Notes under the pieces: model-generated
Databases searched by the model: none
What the model was told of the DNA's origin: nothing
Seen by the model: only the letters and a program-made list of their open reading frames with translations
Translations under genes and position numbers: made by a program
From: Ignavibacteria bacterium
GTDB lineage: Bacteria > Bacteroidota > Ignavibacteria > UBA10030 > SZUA-254
Direction: 5' to 3'
Assembly: GCA_016178625.1 (NCBI GenBank)
Contig: JACOSX010000058.1
Coordinates: 1-38,448 of the forward strand
DNA length: 38,448 bases
In this document: in pieces, positions 1 through 9,760 of the stretch
Layout of the letters: each line of letters starts with the position of its first letter
How positions within the stretch are numbered: the first letter of the stretch is position 1

Positions 1-23
1 CCAACAAAAGTAGTGTTACTCAT
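1..23 (-). CDS. 5' end of a truncated CDS (MSNTTFV...), product unknown
   Basis: Minus-strand ATG at 23..21 preceded by AAAGGAG with 7-nt spacing; only 7 codons visible. Confidence 0.45.
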
Positions 24-124
24 GGCTGGACTCCTTTCTGAAATAGTGAATAAAATCTCTCGTATAGCTCTGGTTGGGAAATATAACTCCAAACCAACCT
101 ACGTCAAACGAGAGGGGTCCAGCC
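24..124 (-). promoter_or_regulatory. Candidate structured 5' leader with SD-sequestering stem
   Basis: Nested complementary arms: GGCTGGACCCC/GGAGTCCAGCC (10 of 11 pairs), CTCTCGT/ACGAGAG (7/7), GGTTGG/CCAACC (6/6); outer 3' arm contains the GGAG SD. Confidence 0.5.
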
Positions 125-155
125 GTTTCTATCTAATCTAATAAGAGAGATTCTT

Positions 156-186
156 AGTGCGACGCATGGCGAACGTGCGTCGCACT
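156..186. repeat. Perfect 11-bp inverted repeat, 9-nt loop, just downstream of pepA
   Basis: AGTGCGACGCA-TGGCGAACG-TGCGTCGCACT; no clear U-tract. Confidence 0.75.
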
Positions 187-194
187 CTGATTAT

Positions 195-1712
195 CTACTT
201 ACCCGTCCAGTTCTTCAAGAACTCTATCAGTAGTCGAACGCCGACGCCTGATCCTCCTTTCGGCGCGTAGGGGAGTGCTTCTTCCAGAATTGCTGTCCCA
301 GCGATATCGAGGTGAACCCACTTGTAATCACCAATGAAGTGTTTCAGGAAGAGACCGGCTGTAATAGCTCCTGCCCAACGTCCACCGACATTTTTCACGT
401 CGGCAACATCGCTCTTGATTTGTTTCTCAAATTCTTCATAAAGTGGTAGTTGCCACACACGCTCATACGTTTTTTCTCCAGCAGTCTTAAGCTTTGCCAT
501 GAGGTTCTCGTCATTTCCCATCATCCCGCTTGCCAGATGACCGAGCGCAACCACGCACGCGCCGGTAAGTGTGGCGAGATCAATCACTGCCTTTGGTTTA
601 TATGTTGCAGCATACGCCAACGCATCGGCGAGAATCAATCGTCCCTCTGCATCCGTGTTGTCAACCTCCGACGTCTTCCCACCGTAGTGTGTGATGATGT
701 CCCCGGGTTTCATGGCGGCGCTGCCGAGTAGGTTTTCTGTCGAAGGGATGAGTCCTATAAGATGAATCGGTATGTTCAAGCGTGTTGCAGCTTCAAGCGT
801 TCCAATCACTGCTGCTGCGCCACTCATGTCCATCTTCATTTCAGACATTCCGTTGGCAGGCTTGATCGAGATACCACCCGAATCGAACGTAATACCTTTC
901 CCAACAAGCACGATCGTATCCAGGTCTTTTCGACCGGCGTTGTGTTCGAGGATAATGAATCGCGGAGGCTTTGCACTTCCCGAATTCACAGCGAGTAATC
1001 CGCCGAAGCCTGTTTGCTCAATGCGCTTCTTGTCCCAGATGACGGCACGATACCCATATTGTTCTGCCGATTTACGAGCCGCTTCCGCGAGGGACTCTGG
1101 ATAGATCTCGTTTGCAGGCGCATTCTCCAAGTCTCGTGCAAAACACGTGGCTTCGCATACGATGTGAACCTTGTTTAATTTCTTTTTGAGGGATTTAGTC
1201 GTTGATTCGGTCGGATCAAAAAGGATTAACTCAACAATGTTCTGCTTGTGGTCCTTCTTCTCGGTGAAATATTTATCGTATTTGTACGTTGCGAGATAAG
1301 CGCCTTCTGCAAGTACCTCTCCGATTTCAATTGACGATGCTGAAAAGCCGTTCTTCGATTCCACGGGCGCGGGAAGTGAGAATGCCAAGCGTTTGACGCG
1401 GGCTGCAGTTGCCTGTTTTGTGACCGCTGCAGCAGAGCGCCGGTATTGCTCGAGTGACAGCTTCTTCTGTTCTCCGAGACCGACCAGAAATAACCGAGGT
1501 GCGGCGAGCTTTCTTTCCGTGTAGAATGAGAGAATTTCAGATTCCTTCCCTTTAAAGTCCTCAAGTGTTACGGCTTGATCGATCCTTTTGCCGAAGTGCT
1601 TCCGAAGTTGTTTGATCTCCTGCTGAAAACGATCGCCGTCCTGCTGAATACACACGACTATGGCATCGGCTTTTACTTGGCGTTGCGTCGATTGTAGTGC
1701 TGTAAGTTTCAT
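195..1712 (-). CDS. pepA: Leucyl aminopeptidase (M17 family)
   Basis: NTDAEGRLILADAL and VGKGITFDSGGISIKP motifs; 505 aa; ends at TAG. Confidence 0.97.
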   Translation of the reverse strand: MKLTALQSTQRQVKADAIVVCIQQDGDRFQQEIKQLRKHFGKRIDQAVTLEDFKGKESEILSFYTERKLAAPRLFLVGLGEQKKLSLEQYRRSAAAVTKQATAARVKRLAFSLPAPVESKNGFSASSIEIGEVLAEGAYLATYKYDKYFTEKKDHKQNIVELILFDPTESTTKSLKKKLNKVHIVCEATCFARDLENAPANEIYPESLAEAARKSAEQYGYRAVIWDKKRIEQTGFGGLLAVNSGSAKPPRFIILEHNAGRKDLDTIVLVGKGITFDSGGISIKPANGMSEMKMDMSGAAAVIGTLEAATRLNIPIHLIGLIPSTENLLGSAAMKPGDIITHYGGKTSEVDNTDAEGRLILADALAYAATYKPKAVIDLATLTGACVVALGHLASGMMGNDENLMAKLKTAGEKTYERVWQLPLYEEFEKQIKSDVADVKNVGGRWAGAITAGLFLKHFIGDYKWVHLDIAGTAILEEALPYAPKGGSGVGVRLLIEFLKNWTGK

Positions 1713-1777
1713 GATCGTCCTGCAAATTGTGAAGAGGGTTGAAAAAGAACCGTTAGTTCAATTGCACCAAATGATGG

Positions 1778-2788
1778 TCAGGAATGGCTATTGACATATT
1801 TCGCCGCCCGTTCGATCACCTTCGGAACGATCATATCGAGTGCGACATCGAATAACCGCGCGCCTGCGGCATTCAAGTGACCGTTCCCGCCGAACTCCTT
1901 CGCGAGTTGATTGATCGGGATTGTTCCTTTTGAACGAAAACTGATCTTTACGCCATTCTGTAGTTCGTTGAAGAGAATTCCGATAACAACCCCACTGATA
2001 CTCATTGGATATGTCGTAAAATTATCTGTTTCCACTTCGGTTGTCCCCGTCTCGGAAAACATCTTCTGCGTGCACACGACATAAGCGAGTCTGCCATCGT
2101 AGGCAGTCTTCATCGAATCAAGCACCTCACCAAGGAGACGCATTCGGCCCGGCGTCCATTGTTCATACACATCAACGAAGGTCTGAGTCGGGTCGGCACC
2201 ACACTCTAAGAGGTGAGCGACGATACGGTGAACCTCAGGATCAGTGCGGGGGTATCTGAATGACCCAGTATCCGTCATGATCGCTGTGTATAATGCCGTT
2301 GCGATCTCCCGGTCGATCATAACCGTTTGTATTCCCCTGATGATCTTATAGATAATTTCCCCTGTTGACGTGGCGTCGTCATCGATGACGTAATGGGTGG
2401 CGAAGGGATTGGGTTCGAGGTGATGATCAATCACTATCTTTAGTGCTTTGCTTTGTCGAACGAACGGCTCCAAACTCCGCAAACGATCCGGCTGGTTTGT
2501 ATCCAGCACGAATATAGCATCAGCGTTGAGTATATGATCCCGATGGGTCTCGGGAATGAAGCGTAGAATTTCATGTTCCGGATCCATCCATTGATAGTTT
2601 TCGGGAGTGACACTATGGTTGATGATTGTGGTCCGTTTTCCCATGTGCCGGAGCGCTCGAGCGAGCGCCAGCTCGGACCCTATACCGTCACCATCGGGAT
2701 TCACGTGCGTCGTCAGAACAAAGACGTTGTGTTGCTCGATCAACGCTTGTACTTGACGAATACTTGATTGGATGTTACTTGCCGGCAT
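1778..2788 (-). CDS. nrnA: DHH/DHHA1 phosphoesterase, NrnA-type bifunctional oligoribonuclease/PAP phosphatase
   Basis: HVNPDGDGIGSELAL, DTNQPDR, IDHH and GGNGHLNAAGA motifs. Confidence 0.9.
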   Translation of the reverse strand: MPASNIQSSIRQVQALIEQHNVFVLTTHVNPDGDGIGSELALARALRHMGKRTTIINHSVTPENYQWMDPEHEILRFIPETHRDHILNADAIFVLDTNQPDRLRSLEPFVRQSKALKIVIDHHLEPNPFATHYVIDDDATSTGEIIYKIIRGIQTVMIDREIATALYTAIMTDTGSFRYPRTDPEVHRIVAHLLECGADPTQTFVDVYEQWTPGRMRLLGEVLDSMKTAYDGRLAYVVCTQKMFSETGTTEVETDNFTTYPMSISGVVIGILFNELQNGVKISFRSKGTIPINQLAKEFGGNGHLNAAGARLFDVALDMIVPKVIERAAKYVNSHS

Positions 2789-2809
2789 TTCCTTTTCTGG
2801 GGTGATAAG

Positions 2810-2834
2810 AAAAAGGCGAGAATTTCTTCTCGCC
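2810..2834 (-). terminator. Rho-independent terminator downstream of korB
   Basis: Minus strand GGCGAGAA-GAAA-TTCTCGCC followed by TTTTTC. Confidence 0.75.
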
Positions 2835-2874
2835 CGTGAACTTCACCTACCGAGCGTATGAACACTCTATGGAG

Positions 2875-3936
2875 TTAGTGGATTTCCCAGGTTTCCCCAT
2901 GGTTCAAGAGTTTTTCCAGATTTCCCTCGCCCTGTTTCTCGATCGCCTTCTGGATCTGTTTGGACATTTCCGCTTCGTAGAGCGGGCGATTCACCGCGTA
3001 GATCACTCCCACCGGACGCGGTAGGTCTGCAATGTTTGACATGCGTGCAAGAATGAAGGAAAGCATTGTGTCTGTTTCATTATGAACGATGAGGTCGCTC
3101 GGCGAATATTTCCCATCCTTCAGCGACACAACTGTTGGAGTGAAGCCTTCGAGTTTAATCCCTTTGTCTTTTTCTTTTCCAAAGATCATAGGTTTGCCGT
3201 GTTCAACGAAAAGAACATTATCGTCTTTGGTTTCCTTTTCAGTGAATGTGAAGAATGCTCCATCATTGAAGACATTACAGTTTTGATAGATCTCGACGAA
3301 TGAGGTGCCCTTATGTTCCGCTGCCCGTCGTATCACCGATTGCATATGTTTTGGATCGCGGTCAAGGGTGCGCGAGACGAACGATGCCTCAGCGCCAAGG
3401 GCAACCAGAAGGGGATTAAAGGGATGATCTACTGAGCCATACGGCGTCGATTTGGTTACTTTTCCGAATTCCGATGTCGGGGAGTATTGTCCCTTTGTCA
3501 ATCCATAGATCTGATTGTTGAAGAGGAGAATCTTCACGTCGATGTTCCTTCGACAGATATGGATCAGATGGTTGCCGCCAATACTGAGTCCGTCACCGTC
3601 GCCGGTTGCGACCCATATTGTAAGATCCGGTCGAGCGATCTTCAGTCCTGATGCGATCGCCGGTGCACGACCGTGGATACCATGAAACCCATAGGTATCC
3701 ATGTAATATGGGAAACGGCTCGAGCAGCCAATTCCAGAGACGAAGACCATGTTATGCTTGGGGATATCCAGCTCTGGCATCACCCTTTGGACTTGCGCGA
3801 GAATGGAGTAGTCACCACACCCGGGACACCACCGAACATCCTGATCGGATTGGAAATCTTTCGCGGTGTATTTCTGTGTCGGATTTTTTTTTGTGTCTTT
3901 TATTATTTCCTCAACCAAATTCGTATGCTCGCTCAT
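2875..3936 (-). CDS. korB: 2-oxoacid:ferredoxin oxidoreductase subunit beta
   Basis: CPGCGDYSI, GIGCSSRFPYY, GDGDGLSIGGNH TPP-binding motifs. Confidence 0.93.
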   Translation of the reverse strand: MSEHTNLVEEIIKDTKKNPTQKYTAKDFQSDQDVRWCPGCGDYSILAQVQRVMPELDIPKHNMVFVSGIGCSSRFPYYMDTYGFHGIHGRAPAIASGLKIARPDLTIWVATGDGDGLSIGGNHLIHICRRNIDVKILLFNNQIYGLTKGQYSPTSEFGKVTKSTPYGSVDHPFNPLLVALGAEASFVSRTLDRDPKHMQSVIRRAAEHKGTSFVEIYQNCNVFNDGAFFTFTEKETKDDNVLFVEHGKPMIFGKEKDKGIKLEGFTPTVVSLKDGKYSPSDLIVHNETDTMLSFILARMSNIADLPRPVGVIYAVNRPLYEAEMSKQIQKAIEKQGEGNLEKLLNHGETWEIH

Positions 3937-5774
3937 AAGATTTCATCTATTTTGTTTTCGATCTCGATCGATTTGAATGGCAACCCTTGTACTTTGTTCA
4001 ACGTAATGGCGGGAACAAGATACTTTGCCCGCAACAGCTTGGATAGCTGACCAAGATTGAGCTCCGGGACAAGAACATTCTTGAAGTTGTACAATATCTC
4101 GCCAATGTTTTTTTGGAATGGGCAAATATACTTCAGGTGGAGGTGTGAGACTGATTTCCCTTCGCGACGCTTGTTCTCAACTGCCGTTCTGATTGCGCCA
4201 TATGTGCCGCCCCAGCCGACGACGAGAAGATCACCCTGTTCATCGCCCTCAACGTGGGCAAGAGGAATATCTTCGGCAATGCGATCCACTTTTGCCTGCC
4301 GCATTTTTACCATGAACTCGTGATTTTCAGGATCGTAGCTGACGTTCCCTGTAATGTGTTGTTTCTCCAATCCGCCAATCCGATGTTCCAAGCCGGGCGT
4401 GCCTGGGATTGCCCATGGACGAGAAAGTGTTTTTTCGTCACGGAGGTATGGATAGAATCCCTGAGGATCAGTCCTGAACGTTGGCGAGATGTCAGGCAAT
4501 GAACCGACGTCGGGGATCAACCAGGGTTCCGCGCCGTTAGCGAGATATCCATCAGAGAGGAAGATCACCGGTGTCATGTATTTAAGAGCCAATCGAACTG
4601 CTTCGAACGCCGTGAGGAAACAATCTGCCGGGGTGATTGAGGCAATGACAGGGATGGGTGCCTCACTATTTCTGCCGTAAACAGCCTGAAGCAGATCCGC
4701 TTGTTCGGTTTTCGTCGGCAATCCTGTGCTCGGACCACCGCGCTGGATATCGCAAATAACAAGTGGCAGCTCCAGCATCACGGCGAGGCCCATCGCTTCC
4801 CCTTTTAATGCCATCCCGGGTCCGCTTGTTGTTGTAACACCGATGGCCCCACCATACGCTGCACCGATTGCAGAAGTGATGCCGGCAATCTCATCTTCAG
4901 CCTGGAACGTCTTCACGCGGAAGTTTTTATGCTTCGAAAGCTCGTGGAGGATGTCGCTGGCAGGAGTAATGGGATAACTTCCGAGAAAGAGATCCAGTCC
5001 TGATTTCACTGACCCGGCGATGAGACCCCACGCTGTCGCTTCGTTGCCGGTGATGCTGCGATACTTACCTGGTTTAAGGGCGGCGGGCTTGACTTCATAC
5101 CGTGCAGCAAAAATTTCGGTTGTTTCACCGAATGCGTATCCTGCTTTAAGGACTTTCGTATTTGCCTCGATAATCTCCGGCGTCTTTTTGAACTTTTCTT
5201 GGATCCATTTGATGGTTGGTTCCATTGGACGCGAAAACATCCAGTACATCATCCCTAATGCGAAAAAGTTTTTGCTACGTTCAACAAGCTTGTTTGAAAG
5301 ACCTAATTGCTCGAGAGCATTATGCGTGAGCTTTGTAATATCGACGGCATGGAGTTGATATTTATCAAGCGACCCGTCGTCGAGCGGATTTTTCTCATAC
5401 CCGGCTAACTTTAAGTTCTTATCGTTGAAGCCATCCCTGTTCGCGATAATGATCCCACCATCGCGCAAACTGCGCAAATTGACCTTGAGTGCAGCCGGGT
5501 TCATCGCTACGAGGACGTCACATGAATCACCGGGGGTATTGATCTCCATTGACCCGAAATGGATCTGAAATCCACTGACCCCGAAGAGTGTTCCTGCAGG
5601 AGCTCGGATCTCTGCCGGGAAATCAGGTAGAGTGCTCAAATCGTTACCGAGCAGGGCGGTCGTGCTGGTGAATTGCATGCCGGTCAGTTGCATGCCATCG
5701 CCAGAATCGCCGGCGAACCGTATCGTTACTTCCTCTAAATTTTTCAGTGCCTTGTTCTTTGAATTCTTATTCAT
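3933..5774 (-). CDS. korA: 2-oxoacid:acceptor oxidoreductase subunit alpha (gamma-alpha fusion)
   Basis: N-terminal GDSGDGMQLTG gamma-like domain plus YPITPASDILHEL alpha domain; overlaps korB start. Confidence 0.93.
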   Translation of the reverse strand: MNKNSKNKALKNLEEVTIRFAGDSGDGMQLTGMQFTSTTALLGNDLSTLPDFPAEIRAPAGTLFGVSGFQIHFGSMEINTPGDSCDVLVAMNPAALKVNLRSLRDGGIIIANRDGFNDKNLKLAGYEKNPLDDGSLDKYQLHAVDITKLTHNALEQLGLSNKLVERSKNFFALGMMYWMFSRPMEPTIKWIQEKFKKTPEIIEANTKVLKAGYAFGETTEIFAARYEVKPAALKPGKYRSITGNEATAWGLIAGSVKSGLDLFLGSYPITPASDILHELSKHKNFRVKTFQAEDEIAGITSAIGAAYGGAIGVTTTSGPGMALKGEAMGLAVMLELPLVICDIQRGGPSTGLPTKTEQADLLQAVYGRNSEAPIPVIASITPADCFLTAFEAVRLALKYMTPVIFLSDGYLANGAEPWLIPDVGSLPDISPTFRTDPQGFYPYLRDEKTLSRPWAIPGTPGLEHRIGGLEKQHITGNVSYDPENHEFMVKMRQAKVDRIAEDIPLAHVEGDEQGDLLVVGWGGTYGAIRTAVENKRREGKSVSHLHLKYICPFQKNIGEILYNFKNVLVPELNLGQLSKLLRAKYLVPAITLNKVQGLPFKSIEIENKIDEIL

Positions 5775-5797
5775 TTCATGTTCTGCATGATATTGAT

Positions 5798-6532
5798 CTA
5801 TCCAAGTTCATTTAAGAAGGGGAACCATTTTGCAAGGTAAGCTGAGAGTATGGTGAGATAATTCGTCATGATCAGCACCCCCACGCACACTAACATTACT
5901 CCTCCCACGATTTCGACTGTATGAAGGTAACGCTTAAACTTATTGAAGATGTTATAGAAGGCTGTCAAACTCAATCCGGTGAGCAAGAACGGAATTCCCA
6001 AGCCGAGCGAATATGATGTCAGTAAGATCATGCCCTTCCCAACAGTGTCCTGTTGACTTGCGATTGCAAGGATGGCGGCGAGGATTGGTCCAATGCAGGG
6101 GGTCCATCCGAAGGCAAAGGCAAGTCCTACAACAAACGCACCGATAAATCCCAACTGTTTTCCCCCAGCATGGAAGCGTTTCTCATAATTGAGAAACGGA
6201 ATTTTGTACACTCCCACCATGTGAAGACCGAAGACAATGATGATAACGCCAGCAATCTTGCTGATAAGGTTGATCTGCTCGTGCAAGAACTGACCGATGA
6301 AGGTTGCTGAGGCTCCCAGAGCAATGAAGACCATCGAGAAACCAAGCACAAAGAAGAGGGAATTCGTGAGGATACGGTTTCGGACGCGACGGCGATTATC
6401 GGTGTTCTGCATCTCGTCGAACGAAACACCCGAGATGAACGACAGATATCCGGGAACAATTGGGAGGACACAGGGAGAAATAAATGAAAGCAACCCAAAC
6501 GCAAACGCTGTTAGAATTCCGACGTTTTCCAA
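5798..6532 (-). CDS. ccdA: Cytochrome c biogenesis / thiol-disulfide transmembrane protein CcdA
   Basis: SFISPCVLPIVPGYLSFISG and FGWTPCIGPILAAIL motifs, six hydrophobic segments; TTG start. Confidence 0.93.
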   Translation of the reverse strand: MENVGILTAFAFGLLSFISPCVLPIVPGYLSFISGVSFDEMQNTDNRRRVRNRILTNSLFFVLGFSMVFIALGASATFIGQFLHEQINLISKIAGVIIIVFGLHMVGVYKIPFLNYEKRFHAGGKQLGFIGAFVVGLAFAFGWTPCIGPILAAILAIASQQDTVGKGMILLTSYSLGLGIPFLLTGLSLTAFYNIFNKFKRYLHTVEIVGGVMLVCVGVLIMTNYLTILSAYLAKWFPFLNELG

Positions 6533-6651
6533 ATCCGATCCTTCGTAGTAAGCATGTCACACAACTTTAAAGTACCACATTTTTGCTGAAGAATCAACTG
6601 CCAACATCAGCATTGGGGCAACAACTTCCGGGAACACCCTCACAACTGTTG

Positions 6652-7095
6652 CTATTCGCGCACGACCCAGACCTTGACCTTGCCTATGACGTTTGTGTGG
6701 AGTTTCATGTTTACTGTATAGATACCAAGAGCTTTGATCGGTTCATCGAGCTCGATGATGCGCTTATCGACTGTAATTCCCTTTTCCTGGAGTGCATCAG
6801 CGATCATTTGTGATGTGACGGAACCAAATAATTTTTCGTCTTCACCGACCTTGACTTTTAGTGTGATCGAGAGTTTCTCAAGCTCTAACGCGAGTCTCTC
6901 AGCCTGGTGGAGTTCCTTCGATTGGCGATCCACATGCTGCTTCTTTTCTTCCTCGAGAGCGCGGAGGTTCCCGGGGGATGCCACGAATCCAATGTTCCGT
7001 GGAATCAAATAATTGCGGGCATAGCCGTCTTTGACCTCAATGATATCGCCGAGCTTGCCGAGTTTTTCGTGATCCTGACGTAGAATGATTTTCAT
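6652..7095 (-). CDS. rplI: 50S ribosomal protein L9
   Basis: MKIILRQDHEKLGKLGDIIEVKDGYARNYLIPR. Confidence 0.97.
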   Translation of the reverse strand: MKIILRQDHEKLGKLGDIIEVKDGYARNYLIPRNIGFVASPGNLRALEEEKKQHVDRQSKELHQAERLALELEKLSITLKVKVGEDEKLFGSVTSQMIADALQEKGITVDKRIIELDEPIKALGIYTVNMKLHTNVIGKVKVWVVRE

Positions 7096-7120
7096 AGAAG
7101 TTCTCTTGGAGATTTCTTAG

Positions 7121-7360
7121 TTATCGAATAGTTTCGGAGACAAATGGTATCAGCGCAAGGTGACGAGCGCGTCTGATCGCCTGCACGAGCTGACGTTGGT
7201 GCCTTGCGCACGTTCCCGTTATCCGCTTAGGGATGATTTTACCTTGTTCAGAGACGAAGCGGCCGAGCCGTTTCTCGTCCTTATAATCAATGTAGATTTC
7301 CTTGCTCTCACAGAAGCGGCACGTTCGCCGTTTCTTAATCTGTTGTTCTTGTTTTGCCAT
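7121..7360 (-). CDS. rpsR: 30S ribosomal protein S18
   Basis: [18 protein letters not shown]...[11 protein letters not shown]; start trimmed from the longer ORF to the internal ATG at 7360. Confidence 0.95.
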   Translation of the reverse strand: MAKQEQQIKKRRTCRFCESKEIYIDYKDEKRLGRFVSEQGKIIPKRITGTCARHQRQLVQAIRRARHLALIPFVSETIR

Positions 7361-7373
7361 GTGATTGCTATCC

Positions 7374-7877
7374 TTATGATCCTTGTGATTGCGTTGTTGA
7401 GTGCTCTTTGAGAAGTTGTGACTCCTCGCTTGTGAGAAACTTATCGAATGAATCATCCTCAACAGTCGACGGCTCTTCATCGTGCTGCTGACTATGGCTT
7501 GATCCTATCGGTACAATCTCGGTCGTGACGCTCTTCTTGTTCAAAAATTGGATGCGTCGGGCTTTAATCTCGACGATATTGCGGCTGATGCCGTCGTCGT
7601 TCTTGAACAAATGGCTTTGGAGCTCTCCATCGATGAGGACGGCACTTCCTTTCTTCAATCTGTTTGTACAGCTGTCAGCCAGCTTATTCCACGCCACAAC
7701 CCCAACATAGCAAACTTCTTCTTGCCATTGATTGTTGGCGTCACGGTATTTCCGGTTTGAAGCGATGGAAAAGTTTACCACCGGTGTTCCGCTTGTCGTC
7801 TGTCGAAAGACGGGATCTCGCGTCAGATTACCTGCAATGATGATACTGTTAAGTTCGGGCATTTTCAAGTCAGCCAT
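7374..7877 (-). CDS. ssb: Single-stranded DNA-binding protein
   Basis: [36 protein letters not shown]-fold signature; between rpsF and rpsR. Confidence 0.95.
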   Translation of the reverse strand: MADLKMPELNSIIIAGNLTRDPVFRQTTSGTPVVNFSIASNRKYRDANNQWQEEVCYVGVVAWNKLADSCTNRLKKGSAVLIDGELQSHLFKNDDGISRNIVEIKARRIQFLNKKSVTTEIVPIGSSHSQQHDEEPSTVEDDSFDKFLTSEESQLLKEHSTTQSQGS

Positions 7878-7931
7878 GGAATCGTTCCTTCTCGTTAATA
7901 AACAATGATGGAGGCTCGAGATACCGTTGGA

Positions 7932-8348
7932 CTACCTTTTCGACTGGGATACATCCTGATCACTATCGAAGAGCGGTTCCTTCGTGGGAGCTTCAGGTGG
8001 CGATGAAGCAGCAGTCTTTGTTATGGCTTGCTGTCGAGCCATAACGGCTTTTCCGTCGAGTTGAATCGTGAGGAAACGAAGAATATTTTCATCAAGTGTG
8101 TACACCCGCTCGAGTTGTGCAACCACGGTTCCCGGTGCAACGAATTCCATGTTCGCGTAGAACCCGTTGTTCTTTTTTTGGATGGGATACGCGAGACGCT
8201 TCCTGCCCCATTTATTTGTGGATGTGATTTCACCACCGTTCCTCGTAATGGTTTCACTGATATGAGTGATTGCAGTCTCAATTTGCGTATCTTCGAGCGA
8301 TGCGTTTATGATGAATGTGGTTTCGTAGAGACGTTTTGATTGATCCAT
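7932..8348 (-). CDS. rpsF: 30S ribosomal protein S6
   Basis: YETTFIINASLEDTQIE..., GRKRLAYPIQKKNNGFY. Confidence 0.96.
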   Translation of the reverse strand: MDQSKRLYETTFIINASLEDTQIETAITHISETITRNGGEITSTNKWGRKRLAYPIQKKNNGFYANMEFVAPGTVVAQLERVYTLDENILRFLTIQLDGKAVMARQQAITKTAASSPPEAPTKEPLFDSDQDVSQSKR

Positions 8349-8382
8349 ATATGTTCCCTTTGGACGTTGACGGTTGATCCCC

Positions 8383-8406
8383 GAATAATTATTCCGACGG
8401 AGTCGG
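8383..8406 (-). promoter_or_regulatory. Possible rpsF 5' leader hairpins (S6:S18-type autoregulation candidate)
   Basis: CCGAC-TCC-GTCGG hairpin adjoining the perfect palindrome GAATAATTATTC in the 81-nt pth-rpsF gap. Confidence 0.25.
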
Positions 8407-8429
8407 TCTAAATTCAGAGATAGGGTTAG

Positions 8430-9008
8430 TTAGTGTATTATTGTGTTGAAACGGTTCATCGCCGTTTCCAAACGTTCTGGCAACGTGTGGATAATAGCAT
8501 CACATGCTGCCTGCCTTGCCTTGTTGACCTCGGTGATCTCCTTATCGTCGAACCGACAGAGAACAAAATCTGCCATCTTACTCTTCTCTTTGGGCATCGA
8601 GGGTGCCGCAATTCCAAAACGTAATCTCGGAAACTCATCCGACTGCAAGTGATAGATGATCGAATACAAACCATTGTGACCACCTGAGCTGCCTCTTTGT
8701 CGAAGCCTCAACGTGCCGAGCGGTAGATGGAAATCGTCGACCACAACCAGGGTATGTTTAAGGTCAAGCCCCCGTTCTTCGAGTACTTCTCTTACCGCGA
8801 CCCCTGAATTGTTCATATAGGTTAAGGGCTTCACGAGGATCAGGACTTCTCCTCGAACTTTTTTCTCTCCTATGAGATACTCGCCTCTGCCTTCAACAAC
8901 GTCGATGCCGACCTTTTCTGCTATTGCGTCAACGATAGCGAATCCAATATTATGTCGCGTGCCTTCGTACTCATATCCCGGATTTCCAAGTCCGACAACA
9001 ACTCGCAC
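8430..9008 (-). CDS. pth: Peptidyl-tRNA hydrolase
   Basis: VGLGNPGYEYEGTRHNIGF, LVVVDDFHLPLGTLRLR, GSSGGHNGL motifs. Confidence 0.97.
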   Translation of the reverse strand: MRVVVGLGNPGYEYEGTRHNIGFAIVDAIAEKVGIDVVEGRGEYLIGEKKVRGEVLILVKPLTYMNNSGVAVREVLEERGLDLKHTLVVVDDFHLPLGTLRLRQRGSSGGHNGLYSIIYHLQSDEFPRLRFGIAAPSMPKEKSKMADFVLCRFDDKEITEVNKARQAACDAIIHTLPERLETAMNRFNTIIH

Positions 9009-9032
9009 GATGCAATGAGAATGCTTGACTGG

Positions 9033-9746
9033 CTACTTCTTTTCTTCTTTTGCAGGAGCAGCAGCCTTCGTGGGAACTTCAGGTTTCTTTTCGGCCGCTT
9101 CACCCTCAGCCCCTTCTTCAGGTTTCTTACCCTTCCCGATTACTTCTGGCTCCACTGCCTCTTCTGCGACCGGTGTGCCTGGTGTAGGTTCCTTCTCAAT
9201 GGTTGGCGGTACCACACCAACGATGGAGCTGTTTTCATTTTCCAGAATCGCGATATTCTCAACTTTCAGGTCACGAACATGAACGAAGTGGTTGATCTTC
9301 AGTTCAGCAACGTTCACTTCGATATGATCTGGGATATGTTTGGGCAGACACGATATCTTAAGACGGTGGATGACCTGTTGAAGGACGCCGCCATCGCGAA
9401 CTCCGACTGGTGTTCCACCAGTGATCGTGATGGGGACTTCCAGCGTGATTTCTTCATTCTCGCGTAACCCTTGAAGATCGAAGTGAATAGGTCGGTCGGT
9501 GACGGGATCGAACTGAATTGCACGCAGGATACAGTTTTTGTCGTTACCAGTGTTCAACTTCAAATTGACGATATGAGTTTCGGAGGTGTAGATCAGAGGC
9601 TTCAAGCTCTTCTCTGCTACTGTAATGGGAATATTTTCTTCCCCGTGGATGTAGAATACGCCTGGGATATTTCCGTCTCGTCGCAGAGCACGCGTATGTT
9701 TTCCTTTTTGGGTCCGCACTTCTGCTTGCAATGTTAGTTCACGCAT
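9033..9746 (-). CDS. rplY: 50S ribosomal protein L25/general stress protein Ctc, with low-complexity C-terminal tail
   Basis: KGKHTRALRRDGNIPGVFY...HFDLQGL; Glu/Lys/Ala/Pro-rich tail. Confidence 0.93.
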   Translation of the reverse strand: MRELTLQAEVRTQKGKHTRALRRDGNIPGVFYIHGEENIPITVAEKSLKPLIYTSETHIVNLKLNTGNDKNCILRAIQFDPVTDRPIHFDLQGLRENEEITLEVPITITGGTPVGVRDGGVLQQVIHRLKISCLPKHIPDHIEVNVAELKINHFVHVRDLKVENIAILENENSSIVGVVPPTIEKEPTPGTPVAEEAVEPEVIGKGKKPEEGAEGEAAEKKPEVPTKAAAPAKEEKK

Positions 9747-9760
9747 AGAGAATCCTTTTT

